A DNA stretch of 64,000 bases from positions 60,396,408-60,460,407 of the forward strand of contig CM070904.1 in NCBI GenBank assembly GCA_036417435.1, written 5' to 3'. The DNA comes from Inia geoffrensis. Its lineage: Eukaryota > Chordata > Mammalia > Artiodactyla > Iniidae. This document shows, in pieces, positions 47,964 through 62,829 of the stretch. Below the pieces are notes generated by a model, which worked only from the letters and a program-made list of their open reading frames with translations, had not been told where the DNA came from and searched no databases. The translations under genes were made by a program, and so were the position numbers. How positions within the stretch are numbered: the stretch's first letter is position 1; each line of letters starts with the position of its first letter.

Positions 47964-50900
47964 AAGAAATTCTGAGCAAATATAGGGCTCACCTTCAAAG
48001 TTTTATTTCAAGGATCTTATCCAGGCACTGGCTGTCCAATGCCTGCAAACATTTTTTAAAATATTTTGTTCATGTTTTATAGTTGCTTATGGTGGTATCG
48101 GTTATTCATTATCACTGGAATTGGAACTCAAAAACTACATTTTAAATTAAAGTACCATACACCATCTGATTTGTAAAACCTAAGTCTAAGTCTATTCTCC
48201 AGCAGCAAAGGAGGCTGAAATCTGTGGAGAAGGGAGATTATGGGAGGAGTTGATGCCATGAGAAATGATCAAAGTATGGAGAGGGTGTTCAAGTGCTATT
48301 TATTCAAAAAGGTATCTTCTACCCCATCATTATCTGACTTCCCTAACTACTATGGCTTCTTGGTTAGGTCATTCATTAGCTAGACATGGGGGAAAAGGGC
48401 ACAAAAACAAGATGAAGTCGAGAAGAAAACTAAGTGCCCGGTAACATGATTCATGCCCCCAATATACCTCAGTTTTATAGATTATCAGGTTTTCTTTTTA
48501 AAGTGACATGTGACTCTGAAGCATATTCAGTTTTGACAATTAAGACTTGTACTTCATTTCTTAATGAATTTGCACATCCACATACTTGTTTCTACAGCAA
48601 GATTCCCTCATAAATAAGGTAGAAAGAAGGTAGTGAAAATAGTACTATCTCAAGAGGTTATTAAGAAGAAGAGAAAAAAACGTCTAAGCCTTATTACATA
48701 CTTCAACAAAAGTTACTCAGCACCAAGTGTGTTCCAATCACTGAAAAATCTGATGCGGGGGAGGTGTTGGAGGGGGTATATGTTAAACCAGGATGAATAA
48801 GATGGGGTTCTTGCTTGCAGTTGTATAGGGGACACAGATTTTTCAGTGTGAGAGGTCCACTAGGATCAGCAAGGAAAAGTGTTGACTGGATTAGGTAATA
48901 TGGAGGTCACTGGTCACTTTGGAGAGAGGAGAGGATTTTGGTGGAGTGGAGAGGATTTTGGTGGAGTGGAGAGGTCACAAGTCCTGGAGAAAAATATAAT
49001 CTAGATTATTCTTTCAAAAGGTTTATTTCAAATGAAAGGGTAGAGAATAGGGACTGCCCAGGTCCTAGAGGATGACTGAGAGAAATACCCCACAGAGTAA
49101 AAATAAAGGAAAAATAAGGAAAGGGGATAATCAGTAGAACCCAATTTCTAAAGTGGTTAGATGGGTCAGAGTCCCAAATATCAGAGGGAAGGACTGGATG
49201 TCATTGCGTAGAAGACATCACATCCTGCATCGGGAGGGAAGCAGGGGACTAGCAGGAGACAGACACAGGGTGGGCAAGGCAGGAATTAAGGGTCGATTTC
49301 ATACCTCCATGATTTCATTTTATTGATAAAGTAGCAAGTGGGTTGTCTCCTGGGAGTCTGGTGGGAAGGGTGTATGGTGTTAGGTAAGAGTCTTGTAAGG
49401 ATGAGTGATCCTTTGAAACAGTGATAAGGGGAAGAACTGGTGAACAAAGGACAAGACTAAGGATTCCCATGCTGATATTTCATTGAGAGTCTGGATAAGA
49501 TGACTTTTCCTTAGTAGTACTTGGCCACCCAGTATGGACACAGAGAAAGTCAACTGTGAGACAGATCTGGGAATGAGGCTCCCCAGCCATTCTGTAGACA
49601 GACGAGGATGTTAAGGAATGAAGTGCACAGCTAACAGACTGGTCTAGGCTAGTGCCAGGATGGTCTGGGGCTGGTAGTCTAGGAAAATTTAGGGCAAAAA
49701 AGAGCAGGTTTTGTGGCAGCAGGAGAATAAGAGCTCTACTTTCCCACTTTCATCTCAGCCCTCTTGTGAGAGGCCTAAAAGCCTCTACTTGCTACAGCAG
49801 CAGTTACTGATGGAAAACCAAAATAAAACAGAGACAGAGAACTCATTATTTCAAAATTCCTTTAACTCTTTTCTTAAAGACACAAATCGTCTAAATCATC
49901 CCCCACAAGCCCTTTTAAATTCCAAGACTACGAACAAAATTATGGTTAAATGTTTAACTAATGTTTATTATAGCTAGCATGTTGGTTTTAGAAAGGTCAA
50001 ATTTATGACACAATGAAGTAATATTTTTCACATTCTGTGAGTCTATTTTATAGCACATTGGGGCCCACAGTGTAATAAATGTCTTCTATTATTTTGTAAG
50101 ATTCTTGTATGCAAAGCTGTGTAGGGCAGCAATAATACGGAATTTCAAATCAACTGAGCTGGCGTGAACCTTAAGGCGGGTCACTTTATCTTTTAGGACT
50201 TCACCCTTCAGACTTGTAAAATGAAGACTAGGGATAAATCTCCAAGTTTCTTTACAGGTTAAAAAAATAAGCATAATTTAATATTTTTAATTACTACTGA
50301 ATTGATGAGTTACCCCTTTTCTTTTATGATATATTTTTGGTCCGAGCTATAATTTACTGAGTCTCAGTCCTTGATCAGGAACACAAACTCCAACGATAAC
50401 ACTGTCTCTATGGAAAATAGAATCCATTTTGCCACTATTTACTTTATGTTCCAATTTCTCCACTCTCTGCCCACATTTACTCTTTGGATGCTGCAACTCC
50501 CAAAGTTCAGAGATAGTTGTTCACCATATAGTGACCATGTGTCTCTGTGGAGACTCCATATTATGCTGTCTCCACTGACCCCAGCTCCTGATTTCATGGG
50601 TGAGTGCTCTACAGCACCCCTTGCACATCTTAACTTGGATTTGTCATTGAGGATAATATCAGAAAATGCCTATAAAGCATCTATTCGAATGCCTGAGATG
50701 TTGGGGGCTCTCCACAGAATACGCCTGATACGTTGGGCAGCATGATGTATGGGAAATAATCAAAACACTGCCTTATTTCTGTCCCCCATTCAGATGTTTC
50801 TCCTGTCACTAGATGAAAACTAAGCAGAACCCATGGCTCACTCTTGGGTTACAGAGGGTCCCACAGTCACTTTAAGTCACAAAATACAGACTTGATTCAA

Positions 50901-52200
50901 AATTAAATTGTCTAGTTCTAAGAGATTAAGTAACTCTTCCCTCTTTATTCAGAAGATAACATTTCCTTTCATTCCCTACATGCTTAGGCCATCAGAGTCC
51001 AGGAGTGGGAGGGAAAAGGGGAGGAGAGGTAAAGGGGAGAAGCAGAGTTCTCACTGGACTGGTGACTGACGCTGTCCCCAGTAAACCCAGCAGGCAGGTG
51101 CTTAATGCTGACTCTTGCCCTCCTATCAGTTTTCTTGTCTGGACTGTTCCTGGAAAATTCCCCATACACATTTTCCTTTAGCTAATTCTCTTCCACCTTC
51201 AGGTTCCCATTTATTGCTCACTGTTTTGGGTGGAGCCCAAAACTCTGACAGGAGCTTTGCTAGGCAGAAAAATCTCAGACCTTTGAAAATGACCCCATGC
51301 CACTAGCCAGTGATTTCTTAAATAGAGCACATAAAAGATTGATAAATAGTATTTCATTAGGACCTTCCAGAAAGCAGGAAAACGTTGCTCCAACTTTAAC
51401 CATAAGAAAAAGCTGAATAGCCTACAACATCAAAACTTTTCTTGAACCCATCAGAGAAGAGGTCATGGGGCAATAAACTAGCCTGAGATTTAAAGAAAGG
51501 TAGATGTCTTACCTTTCTGGTAAGACAGACTGGCTTACGTGAGGCAGAGCCCCTGGGAAAGACAAGGCCATCCTAGAAGGGATGAGAAGATTGCAGGTAA
51601 AACTCTGTGATGATCCCATAGTTACACTTCAACAATTTGCTGCTGTGGCAGAGTGTTAGCTTCTGTATAAAACCCATGGAAGCTACAGACGTAAGGGGAA
51701 TTTACACCCCTTCACAGGCTTTTCTCTACAAACCTCACAGAATGCTCCTAAGAAAGATGGAGGTCAGGGTAAGCAAGCAGAGGAAGTCCCCTATGGGTGT
51801 GCAAATCAGCGAGAGAGGAACAAAACACTCCTGAACAAAAGGCACTGTGGGTGGAGAGGAATGCAGAGCAGCAAACCCACCAGGGCACAAGTATAGACCC
51901 TTTACAGCTGGGGAAAGGGAAAGAAATCTTCCTCTCCTGGGGAAGAAGCAGCAAGCTCTCTCCCTCACAGGAACAAGCAAGACCCTAGGCGAGTTTGGAG
52001 TTCATCTGCCCTGGGGAGGAGGGCACAGCTACTGAGTAGGTCCTGGCCCCAAGACCCAGGGACATAGGTCCTGCCCAAGACTGAGGCTGAACCAAGAAAG
52101 CAGAATGCCTCTTCCCCAGCCAGGCTGGCAAGGGGCTAGTAAGAACCTACTGCAGCAGAAGGTGCAAGAGGAGCAAGTCTCTCTCTTGGGCTCAGGTTCA
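47964..52200. other. Long unassigned intronic stretch
   Basis: It is mostly without recognisable elements. A MIR-like trace lies near 50150-50250 ('gacttgtaaaatgaagacta') and a 20-bp tandem duplication at 48929-48968. Open frames near 50371-50745 and 51637-52323 show no domain and no splice context. Confidence 0.45.
48929..48968 (+). repeat. 20-bp tandem duplication
   Basis: gagaggattttggtggagtg occurs twice in direct succession. Confidence 0.9.
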
Positions 52201-52204
52201 CAGG

Positions 52205-52665
52205 GAAAGCCTGAAGCCTACTCCCACCATAAGCAAAGTACCACTAATTGCCAAAAACTGAAGACAACTGGTGAATGGATAAACTGTGATAAACCCATAT
52301 CATGGAATACTACACAGCAATAAAAACGACCAAACTATTGACATACACAATAACGTGGCTGGATTTCAAAGGCATCATGCTAAGCGAAAAAAGCCAGACT
52401 CGAGAGCATATACTATAATGGTTACATTTATATGACATTTTAGAATAGGCAAACTATAGGGACAGAGATCAGTAGTTGCCAAAGGCTGAAGGTGGGTGAG
52501 GTGTTGACTACAAAGAGGGATGAAGGATGGCTGACAGTGATGGAACAGTTCTACATCCTAACTGCAGGGGAGGTTACGTGTCAGGCATTTGTCAAAACTC
52601 AGAACTGTACACTAAAAAGGGTGATTTGTACAGTATATAACTTATACCTCAAAGACATTTAAAAT
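52205..52665 (+). repeat. Old L1M 3' end
   Basis: 'atcatggaatactacacagc', 'agtagttgccaaaggctgaa', 'ctgtacactaaaaagggtga' and 'ttatacctcaaagacattta' are the ORF2 end and 3' UTR of an L1M, with an A-rich end. Confidence 0.82.
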
Positions 52666-52669
52666 TAAA

Positions 52670-53645
52670 AAAAACAGAATTTCATTAAAATTAAGAAGGT
52701 TTGTTTATGAAAAAACAATGTTAAGAGTGTGAAGAAGAGACAAGTTACAGATGGGGAGAAAAAAATGGAACCTGCATACAGAATATATAAAGAACATACA
52801 AATGAGTAAGAAAAAAAGGCAGACGATGAAATAGAAAAATGGGCAAAGGACCTAAGTGGCCATTTCACAAAAGAGAATATTCAAATGGCCAATATGCATA
52901 AGAAAAGCTGCTCAATATCTTTATTCTAAATGCAAATGAAAATCATAATGAGGTGCCACTACACATCCATCAGATTAGCTGAAATGAAAGATTGGCAACA
53001 TCAATGTTGGTGAAGATGTGGAGCAACGGAAAGTGGCTGCAAATTTATATAACCACTTTGGAAAACTATTTGGCAGTCTTTACTAAAGTGAAACACCCAT
53101 GAGCCTTACGATCCAGCGATTCCACTCCTAGGTACTTATCCAAGAGATATGAGGGCCTATGACCACCATAAGACATGTTCAAGAATGTTCATAGCACCAT
53201 TATCATAACAGCAAAAACCTGAAAGCAACTCAAATTCCCATCAATAGGAGATCATACAAATAAATTGTGGTACATCTATATTATGTAGGAAGTACTACCC
53301 AGCTATAAAGAAGAACAAATAATTGCAGCATGCAACAAGGACGAAACTCACAGATATGATGAGTGAAAGAAGTATAAAAGAGTATATACTGTATGATTCG
53401 ATTCATATGAAATCCACCAATAAGCAAAACTAACCTATGGTGATGAATTCAGAATAGTGGTCATGAATGGGGCCAGTATGTACTGAGAAAAGGCATGAGA
53501 GAGTCTTCTGAGCGGTTCTATACCTTGACCCTGATGGTATTTCTATGGGCAGCATATATTTATAAAACTTTATTCAATAGCACACTTAGGTTCTGTGTGC
53601 TCTACTGCATGTATGTTTACCTCAAGGTAATACAATAAAAAGAAA
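52670..53645 (+). repeat. Second old L1M 3' segment
   Basis: ORF2 C-terminal sequence ('atgggcaaaggacctaagtg', 'aatgaggtgccactacacat', 'gatccagcgattccactcct') is followed by a 3' UTR ending near 'gtaatacaataaaaagaaaa'. It lies in tandem with the previous element and is degraded. Confidence 0.85.
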
Positions 53646-53918
53646 ATATCACCTACAGCATAGTTTAAGGACTAATGATAACGTGTGCAAAATGAGTATA
53701 AACAGACTAGGAGTATATAAGGACTTGTCGTGGCCCCTGACCACCCTCCACCTTTTTTTTTAGAGTCACTGAGTGTTCCTAATCAGTCACAGATGGAGAA
53801 GAAACACACATTAGCTCTGTAACCCATGGTAGATAGGGCTTGATGCAGCTTCTATTGCTTTTAGGTCCTAAGCTTATGCAATGTCAAAAGAAATATATTT
53901 TTGTTTAAAAAAATGCAG

Positions 53919-54083
53919 GGACTTCCCTGGTGGTGCAGTGGTTAAGACTCTGCACTCCCAATGCAGGGGGCCCGGATTCAATCCCTGGTCAGGGAACTAG
54001 ATCCCACATGCATGCCGCAACTAAGGAGTCCGACTGCCGCAACTAAGACCTGGCACAACCAAATAAATAAATATTAAAAAAAG
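53919..54083 (+). repeat. tRNA-derived SINE, short form with 'gcaactaag' repeats
   Basis: Starts 'ggacttccctggtggtgcag', B box 'gattcaatccctgg', ends in 'aaataaataaatatt' and A's. A 12-bp duplication aaaaaaatgcag flanks it (53907-53918 and 54084-54095). Confidence 0.93.
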
Positions 54084-54099
54084 AAAAAAATGCAGAGCA

Positions 54100-55216
54100 G
54101 ACATTTTTCCTCTAATGTTTTAAAATAGAGACATTTGTTTCTATATGCTATTAACTGCTATAATATAACATCTACCAGCTTATTTTTTCTATCAAGAGAA
54201 TATAATTTCTTGTTGCACCATCATCATCCTACCATGTCATTTATCAGTAAATTAATATTTGGGCATTGTATGTATGCTGTAACTCAATACAATTGTGTGT
54301 GTGTGTATGCCGCATGTATCTTTATTTCTCAACCACAAACAAGCAGTTGGCATTATACTGCAGTTACAGAACTACTAAGTTTCAGAGAGCTGGCTAAGGT
54401 CACCAACTCCAGGTTCAACAGTTTCATGGGTAATAATATTGTTGGCAATTTTGTGAGGTCCGACCAGTCCCCTGCTTGGGGAATTAGTTAGCTCCCAGGT
54501 CCTGTCTCAGCTTCTCCAGTTTGTATGGTTCAGACCATTCTACTCTTTAAGTATAAGGGGGATTGCCAAATCACAACTCCTAGGCATCCTGCAAAGTAAG
54601 CAGGTCACCTTAGGGACAACCTTTACCCACTCAAAAATTCACCTCATGTTAGCAGTAAGGATTTGGCACCACCCCAAATCATTATTTTCCTTACTCATAA
54701 GTTTAAGGCATGATACAATTCATGTTTGGTGGCCCTTCCAATGCTCCTAGAGAGGCCATATTCACAAGGGGCCTCCAGGACTCATGCACCCGTGGCCAGG
54801 CACAGCAGCCACTCTTGTTTTCAGTTCTGCCACTAACGTAATTCCTCTCTATTTCCCTGCGAGCGTCAGACACCAGTGCTCAAGCCTCCAACTACAGGGG
54901 TTACCCACTCAACTCTCCAAGTCATCCTGGAGGCCCCTCGCTGGGTCTGAGCAGGAGGAAAACCCTGTCTGCTCCCCTTCTCACTCTGCTGAGCACTCAC
55001 ACACAGCCCATCAAGCTCTCCTCAATGTTTCTCTTCACAAATCCTCCCTCCTCTTCATAATTTGACCCTTTCTTTAAAAAACATCTTTAATGTGAATGAG
55101 AGGTCCATGAGTCTGAAGCAGCGTCAGACATTTACTTTATAATTACATTCTGCATTTTCATCCAACACCTCACTCTGATGTACAGCATTTGTGGTTGGTA
55201 TTGGACATCCTCAATC
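54100..55216. other. Unassigned intronic sequence
   Basis: No gene seen. A possible MIR trace lies at 54360-54420. The frame at 54784-55065 has no domain support. Confidence 0.45.
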
Positions 55217-55229
55217 AAAACTTCAATAC

Positions 55230-55556
55230 GAGGCTTCCCTGGTGGCGCTGTGGATAAGAATCCGCCTGCTAATGCAGGAGACACGGGTTCGAGCCCTGGT
55301 CCAGGAAGATCCCACATGCTGCGGAACAACTAAGCCCGTGTGCCACAACTACTGAGCCTGCGCTCTAGGGCCCACGAGCCACAACTACTGAAGCCCATGT
55401 GCCTAGAGCCCGTGCTCCACAACAAGAGAAGCCACCGCAATGAGAAGCCTGCACACTACAACGAAGAGTCGCCCCTGCTCGTCGCAACCAGAGAAAAGCC
55501 AGCGAGCAGCAACGAAGACCCAAAAGCAGCCAAAAATAAATAAATAAAAACAAATA
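55230..55556 (+). repeat. CHR SINE, long form
   Basis: Starts 'gaggcttccctggtggcgct', has repeated 'cacaactactga' blocks and an 'aataaataaataaaaac' tail. A 13-bp duplication aaaacttcaatac flanks it (55217-55229 and 55557-55569). It ends 227 bases from a CCDC148 exon and is antisense to the gene. Confidence 0.95.
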
Positions 55557-55748
55557 AAAACTTCAATACTCACCTCCTGTTATAGTAACTTCAGGTTGAA
55601 CCGTATGAAATTGTTGATGGTTCACAATTTTTGATCTAAAAGAATTTCAATTTCATATGGTTCGAACTAACAATTGTATTCAAAATAGGCTTTTTAGAGA
55701 AATGGGACTTTAGGTTGGAATTGAACAAAAGGGAAAAGTGAATTCTTA

Positions 55749-56204
<456 letters not shown>

Positions 56205-57299
56205 TCATTAAATGTTTTTAAGTTTTATACAGGATGGAGTCAGACCAGACAGCCCTAAAACAACTTCTACCCCTATATAGCAATGAATCTATGAGCAGAA
56301 AATATGATTTCCCCTACATATAATTTCAAAAATACTCCATCTTTAAATCAGCTTTGCTGTATTAACAGTGACTCCAGGTGCTTCAGTTAGATATATGCTA
56401 ACAAACATTAAAAATTGCCACAATAATCCTGAAAACTCAGTTTGCCCTTGATTACTGAAACAATCAGATGTTCAGACATCTAAACTTGAAGTATTTATAG
56501 CAATGACAGTAGCCCTTCCCATCCCACACTCCTGAGGGACATGATATTCTTACATAGGTACCAATAGTTCCTGCTGCCAGTGAATCCCAACCCTGGGAGA
56601 TTTGAGTCTTGAGGGAAAGAACAGGACGGGAGATAGCCTGAGTAGTTCGAAAAATCTCTGTAGGTGATTCTGAAATACTTATATAAAGGTGTGTCTCCTG
56701 CAATTGAGAGTCAGTGCTCTAAATAATTCTTTATTTTGCCAGTATAGACCACATCTCTGAATTTGATACATTACTTAACTCCTAAGTGATGTGAGAAAAG
56801 AAGCTAGCGAGCAGCATAAGGTTGGTCCTACCTAAAAAAATAACTTAGGTATGGTTAATTAAGTACATAATGAAACGGGCTATGGCTTCACTTAAACCAA
56901 ATATCAGCTTCTAAATTCTGTTTGGTAAACTTCTTAGCTTTATTCCCCTAAGCCAAGAATATGCTTAAAACTTGGCAAACATTAAGGAAGTATACACCAC
57001 GCAGAAATGCATACTAATTATCCCAATGTAAGAAGTAAATGCAAAAATCTTTATCATATTGATATTAGGCAAATATAAAAATCTACACAGTTAAAAATGA
57101 CAGCTGGTCACAGAAGCAAACAGAATCTATAGGGAATAAAAAGAAAGATCTAATTTAGTAAATTAAGAGTTTTGTAAAATCCAGAATGAATTATTACATA
57201 ACATGTTTTTTACACAACAAGAATTTGCTATAAAATAAAGGTCAGAATTAAAACAAATAATTGGGTGGGGGTTGGTGGGTGGGAAAGGATAAGAGAGGT

Positions 57300-57440
57300 T
57301 GGTCATACTAGTTGTGTGGCCTTTGCCTCAGTTTCTTCACCTGAAAAGTAAGGATAACTATAGTACTTCTCTCATCCACTGTTATGTGCATTACAGGAGT
57401 TTACACATGACTGACATAGGATAAATTTTATACACGTTAG
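57300..57440 (+). repeat. MIR fragment
   Basis: 'gttgtgtggcctttgcctca', 'gtttcttcacctgaaaagta' and 'aggataactatagtact' follow the MIR core. Confidence 0.65.
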
Positions 57441-57528
57441 TATTGTTACTTGCTTGATTTCAAACAATTACAAAATGCAGAGTATGTGATAATATTTTAT
57501 AGCATGGCCTATTTAAAAGGTAAGAGTC

Positions 57529-57851
57529 GGACTTCCCTGCAGGCGACATGGGTTCAAGCCCTGGTCCAGGAATATTCTACATGCTGTGGAGCAGCTGAGC
57601 CCGTGTGCCACAACTGTTGAGCCTGCGCTCTGAAGCCCACGAGCCACAACTAGTGAGCCCATGTGCCACAACTACTGAAGCCCGAGTGCCTAGAGCCCGT
57701 GCTCTGCAACGAGAGGCCTGCAATGAGAAATGAGAAACCCATGCGCCACAATGAAGAGTAGCCCCAGCTCGACGCATCTGGAGGAAAGCCTGTGCGCAGC
57801 AACGAAGACCCAGTGTAGCCAAAAATAAATAAATAAATTTATTTTTTAAAA
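57529..57851 (+). repeat. CHR SINE, long form, with A-box region deleted
   Basis: The head reads 'ggacttccctgcaggcgaca'. About 36 bases between 'ccctg' and 'cagg', including the tRNA A box, are missing compared with the neighbouring SINEs. The B-box region ('gggttcaagccctgg') and the tail remain. A perfect 14-bp duplication aaaaggtaagagtc flanks it (57515-57528 and 57852-57865). Confidence 0.93.
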
Positions 57852-57865
57852 AAAAGGTAAGAGTC

Positions 57866-59130
<1,265 letters not shown>

Positions 59131-59143
59131 AAAAGTAAGTCTA

Positions 59144-59478
59144 GGGACTTTCCTTGTGGCACAATGGTTAAGAATCCGCCTGCCAATGCAGGGGACACAG
59201 GTTCAAACCCTGGTCCAGGAAGATCCCACATGCTGCGGAGCAACTAAGCCCATGCACCACCACTACTGAGCCTGAGCTCTAGAGCCCGGGAGCTGCAACT
59301 ACTGAGCCCGCGCGCCACAACTACTGAAGCCGTGCACCTAGAGCCTGTGCTCCACGACAAGAGAAGCCACCACAATGAAAAAAGCCTGCACACCACAAGG
59401 GAGAGTAGCCCCCGCCTCACCACAACTAGAGAAAAGCCCACTCACAGCAACAAAGACACAATGCAGCCAAAAAAAAAA
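59144..59478 (+). repeat. CHR SINE, long form
   Basis: Starts 'gggactttccttgtggcaca' and ends in an A run. A 13-bp duplication aaaagtaagtcta flanks it (59131-59143 and 59479-59491). Antisense to CCDC148. Confidence 0.95.
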
Positions 59479-59491
59479 AAAAGTAAGTCTA

Positions 59492-61665
59492 AAATTATCT
59501 TTTATTTTACCCTCTCAGCTTCTTGCTTTGTGGAGGTAAGACTAGATATTGGTAGTAAAAAGATAACCAGTGGCACTAAATTTCAGATCACTAAAGAAAT
59601 CATTTGTAACAGGATCCCTTCAAGTCACCTTCCCAATAACATATCCACCATGCTCCAAAATACCTTTTTTAGTTCAGAACTTTCCGAGGTACTGGTCTGG
59701 TTTGTGTATTAGCAAAGCCCTATGCAAAGTAAAAAGGTTACAATATCAGCTTGAACTCTAGACTGAATTAATGTTTCTTTATTATTCTGAGTTTATTTGC
59801 ATATCATCATTCCTGTTTAATAAGTTGGAATAATCAAATACAGATGCAAACAGAGGGAATATTATTAGCAACAAATATTTCTTTGAGATCCAAGATGGAG
59901 ACTTGCTATTGTTTATTTCTATCATTGGCCTTCTACTTTAAAGTTAGTTGTGCAATTTAAAGAATTTTTACAGTATGTCCTCTATGCCCTTGAAAAATAT
60001 TTGACAATTTAAAACAATAAAAACCTCTTTAAATCAGTGACAATAATGGGAATTCTACCATCCTCATCCAACTTACCCAGTTTCTGTAAAGTATTTCATG
60101 ATACTGATAAGTAGCAAGAAAGAAACAAAATTATTTTTCAAAGAAGATAACCTTCTCTAATAGCTCTATAATAGGAAGAAAAAGTGGGCTGGAAGTATTC
60201 CATTAGGAAGAAGCAAACTCTACATTTCTTCTGTATGACATAATAATATATTGCAGAGAAAGAATTTGAGATTTCATTCATTGAACACATTGAGTGTTTG
60301 GGGTCTCTCTGAATCAGTTAAGCCAAAGTCTTCTGCAAATAAAGCATCTCAAATAGGAGTATTAAGCCTGGAGAAAGGGTTGCCTGAGTGGTTTTGGCAT
60401 TTAAAACACCCTCAAGTCTTCAGGGACAGTATCTCAGGTCCTCTCTCAAGGAACTCATTTCATTCATGATAACATAAATGCATTTTAATAGCAGAGTTAG
60501 TCACATTTCTACATGGCAAGCAATCAGAAAAAGGAATAGACCCAGAGTCGATGTCCTCATTAATGCTTTTAAACTGTTCTGTAATCAAAGGGACCTGAAT
60601 ACAGTTTGAATTTCCATCTTTATTTGATTACAAGGATAGACGGGTAGGGGTGTATGTGCTGGGGAGGAGGAAGCGACAGAATCTAGGTCCAATAAGCTCT
60701 CTGTTCTTTTAAATTGTCATTTATCTATATAAAGGATGCTGTTGGTGCCAGGCTAGATCACCTTGATGAGCTAGAATTCCTATCTTCAAAATGCTGGTAA
60801 TTCACAGATGTATCTTCCTCCTCTGAAGAACTGTCCTGGGCCAGATGGGAACTGCCTCACCCAGGAGGCTATTCTCCCACCACCTTTGAGAGCCAACCTC
60901 AACCAACGACTGGCTGACATGGGGGTACAGAAGGCCAGGCCACTTGCCTCAAGATGAGACCAACTCTGTGATGCCATTCGTGCTCCAGAGTTTCACTGTG
61001 GGAGCAAACTGTAACCTGTTTCCACTGAGATCTTCTGCCACAGACATCTTCCCCTCCTCCATCCTGCTCCCCTTACCATCCTTCTCCTGAGAGCACTGCC
61101 CAACAAATCACATGTTCTTACAATCCCTGTCTCAGATTTGCTTTTACAGAATTGACCTAAGATAATCTATGAGCAACCTTACCCATAATTGTCAAAAATT
61201 ATTTAAATTCTTTGGCAAATGGAGAGTTACTTCTAAGCTAATTGTTTTGATGACCTCTCGTACTGAATTGTGGTGTAAGATTGTGGCTATCCTCAAAGTG
61301 CAAATAGCAAACATTTACAAAAATGGTTTTTAAATAAAAGCACACATTAAGCAGTGTGCATTGCTATAAATAAACATAGCAGCAGCAGAATTTGTGGTAC
61401 TCAGTACATTTTTATACATTGCATGAATGTATTAATTAGGTGCCATTTTAGTGACAACATTAAAACCACTTAAACATATGAAGATAATATAACATTAAAA
61501 CTACATATTTCAAACCAAGTATGATATGAACAATGATCACATCCGTTTTGCTCCTATTAATTTTGGAAACCTCACATCTCAACAGCTTTTTCCAATTACC
61601 ACAATTACACAAATTGTAAGTCATTTTTCTATTAGATGTAGGATAAAAACGAAAAACATGTTTAT
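59492..61665. other. Mostly unassigned intron
   Basis: A possible old LTR-like or MER repeat lies at about 60790-61165 ('caatccctgtctcagatttg'). A 27-base pseudo-exon-like site is at 60077-60103 on the minus strand. No supported coding exon was found. Confidence 0.45.
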
Positions 61666-61676
61666 AAGAAATGATA

Positions 61677-62006
61677 GGGCTTCCATGGTGGTGCAGTGGT
61701 TGAGAATCTGCCTGCCAATGCAGGGGACACAGGTTCAAGCCCTGGTCTGGGAAGATCCCATATGCCACGGAGCAACTAAGCCCATGCGCCACAACTACTG
61801 AGCCCACGTGCCACAGCTACTGAGGCCCGTGTACCTAGAAGGCAGTGCTCCTCAACAAGAGAAGCCACTGCAATGAGAAGCCCACACACCACAACAAAGA
61901 GTGGCCGCCGCTCACCGTAACTAGAGAGAAGCCTGCACGTAGTAATGAAGACCCAATGCAGCCAAAAATAAAAATAAATAAAATTATATTAAAAAAACTT
62001 TAAAAA
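61677..62006 (+). repeat. CHR SINE, long form
   Basis: Starts 'gggcttccatggtggtgcag' and ends 'aaaaataaaaataaataaaa' and A's. Imperfect 11-bp duplication: aagaaatgata (61666-61676) and aagaagtgata (62007-62017). Confidence 0.94.
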
Positions 62007-62017
62007 AAGAAGTGATA

Positions 62018-62171
62018 ATATAAATACTCACAATATTATTATTTTAGAGTACTTATAGCAATTTCCAGAGCTGCTGGCTTAAATTTTGAAGCAAATATTC
62101 ACATCAGCAACACTATTGGCAGAGTCATGCATCTCCATTAGGATGCTGTCTGTGAGGGAGAAAACTTCCAC

Positions 62172-62227
<56 letters not shown>

Positions 62228-62814
62228 TGAGTCTTCTGGGTAGTAAAAACCTAAGATGAATATTCAAACATGATAGCCTCTTCACAATAACAAAGTAGCC
62301 ATTTCCTACTTGGCATCTAAGATAAAATCAAATTTAACATATCTGAATTTCTAAATTCAAATCTGGACATTTATCTTTTCTAACCTTCATCTTTTCATTG
62401 TAGAAAAAAATATCTATATAAAATAGCAAAGTATCCTAAAATTTTGTACTTTAAAAAAATATCTTCAGACAAAAGATCTTTGGTAGGTCTCTGCAATTTC
62501 CATTTTTCTGTCCATCCAAATTTTCTAATTTAAAATGTTTCAGGAAATTTCAGCCTGCAGGAGGATGAGGTATTTATTGCTCAGTCCTTACCCTCCATCC
62601 CCCACTGCCAATTGAGGTCCACCAATATCATTTCATCGTGATTTCCCAGGATATGAGAAAAAACAGGTAACTCAGAAAAGGAGGACGAAATAAAGAAAAA
62701 TGTCTATATCAGAAAAAAAAAAAAAAAAGAAAGAAAAGGAGGACGACAGGGCTGTGAGAATTCAACGAGATCAAGGCCAACTGTCTCCATAATTCTACCT
62801 GTTTGAATCGTTAC
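62018..62814. other. Unassigned AT-rich intron with a TA microsatellite
   Basis: Holds the (TA)26 run and an A-rich patch near 62710. Nothing else recognised. Confidence 0.5.
62175..62226 (+). repeat. (TA)26 microsatellite
   Basis: A perfect 52-bp TA run, not inside a recognised transposon. Confidence 0.97.
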
Positions 62815-62829
62815 AAAAATCCTAACCTG

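Noticed and set aside
50371..50745. 124-codon plus-strand frame
   Set aside because: No domain, no conserved pattern and no flanking splice signals that make an exon likely.
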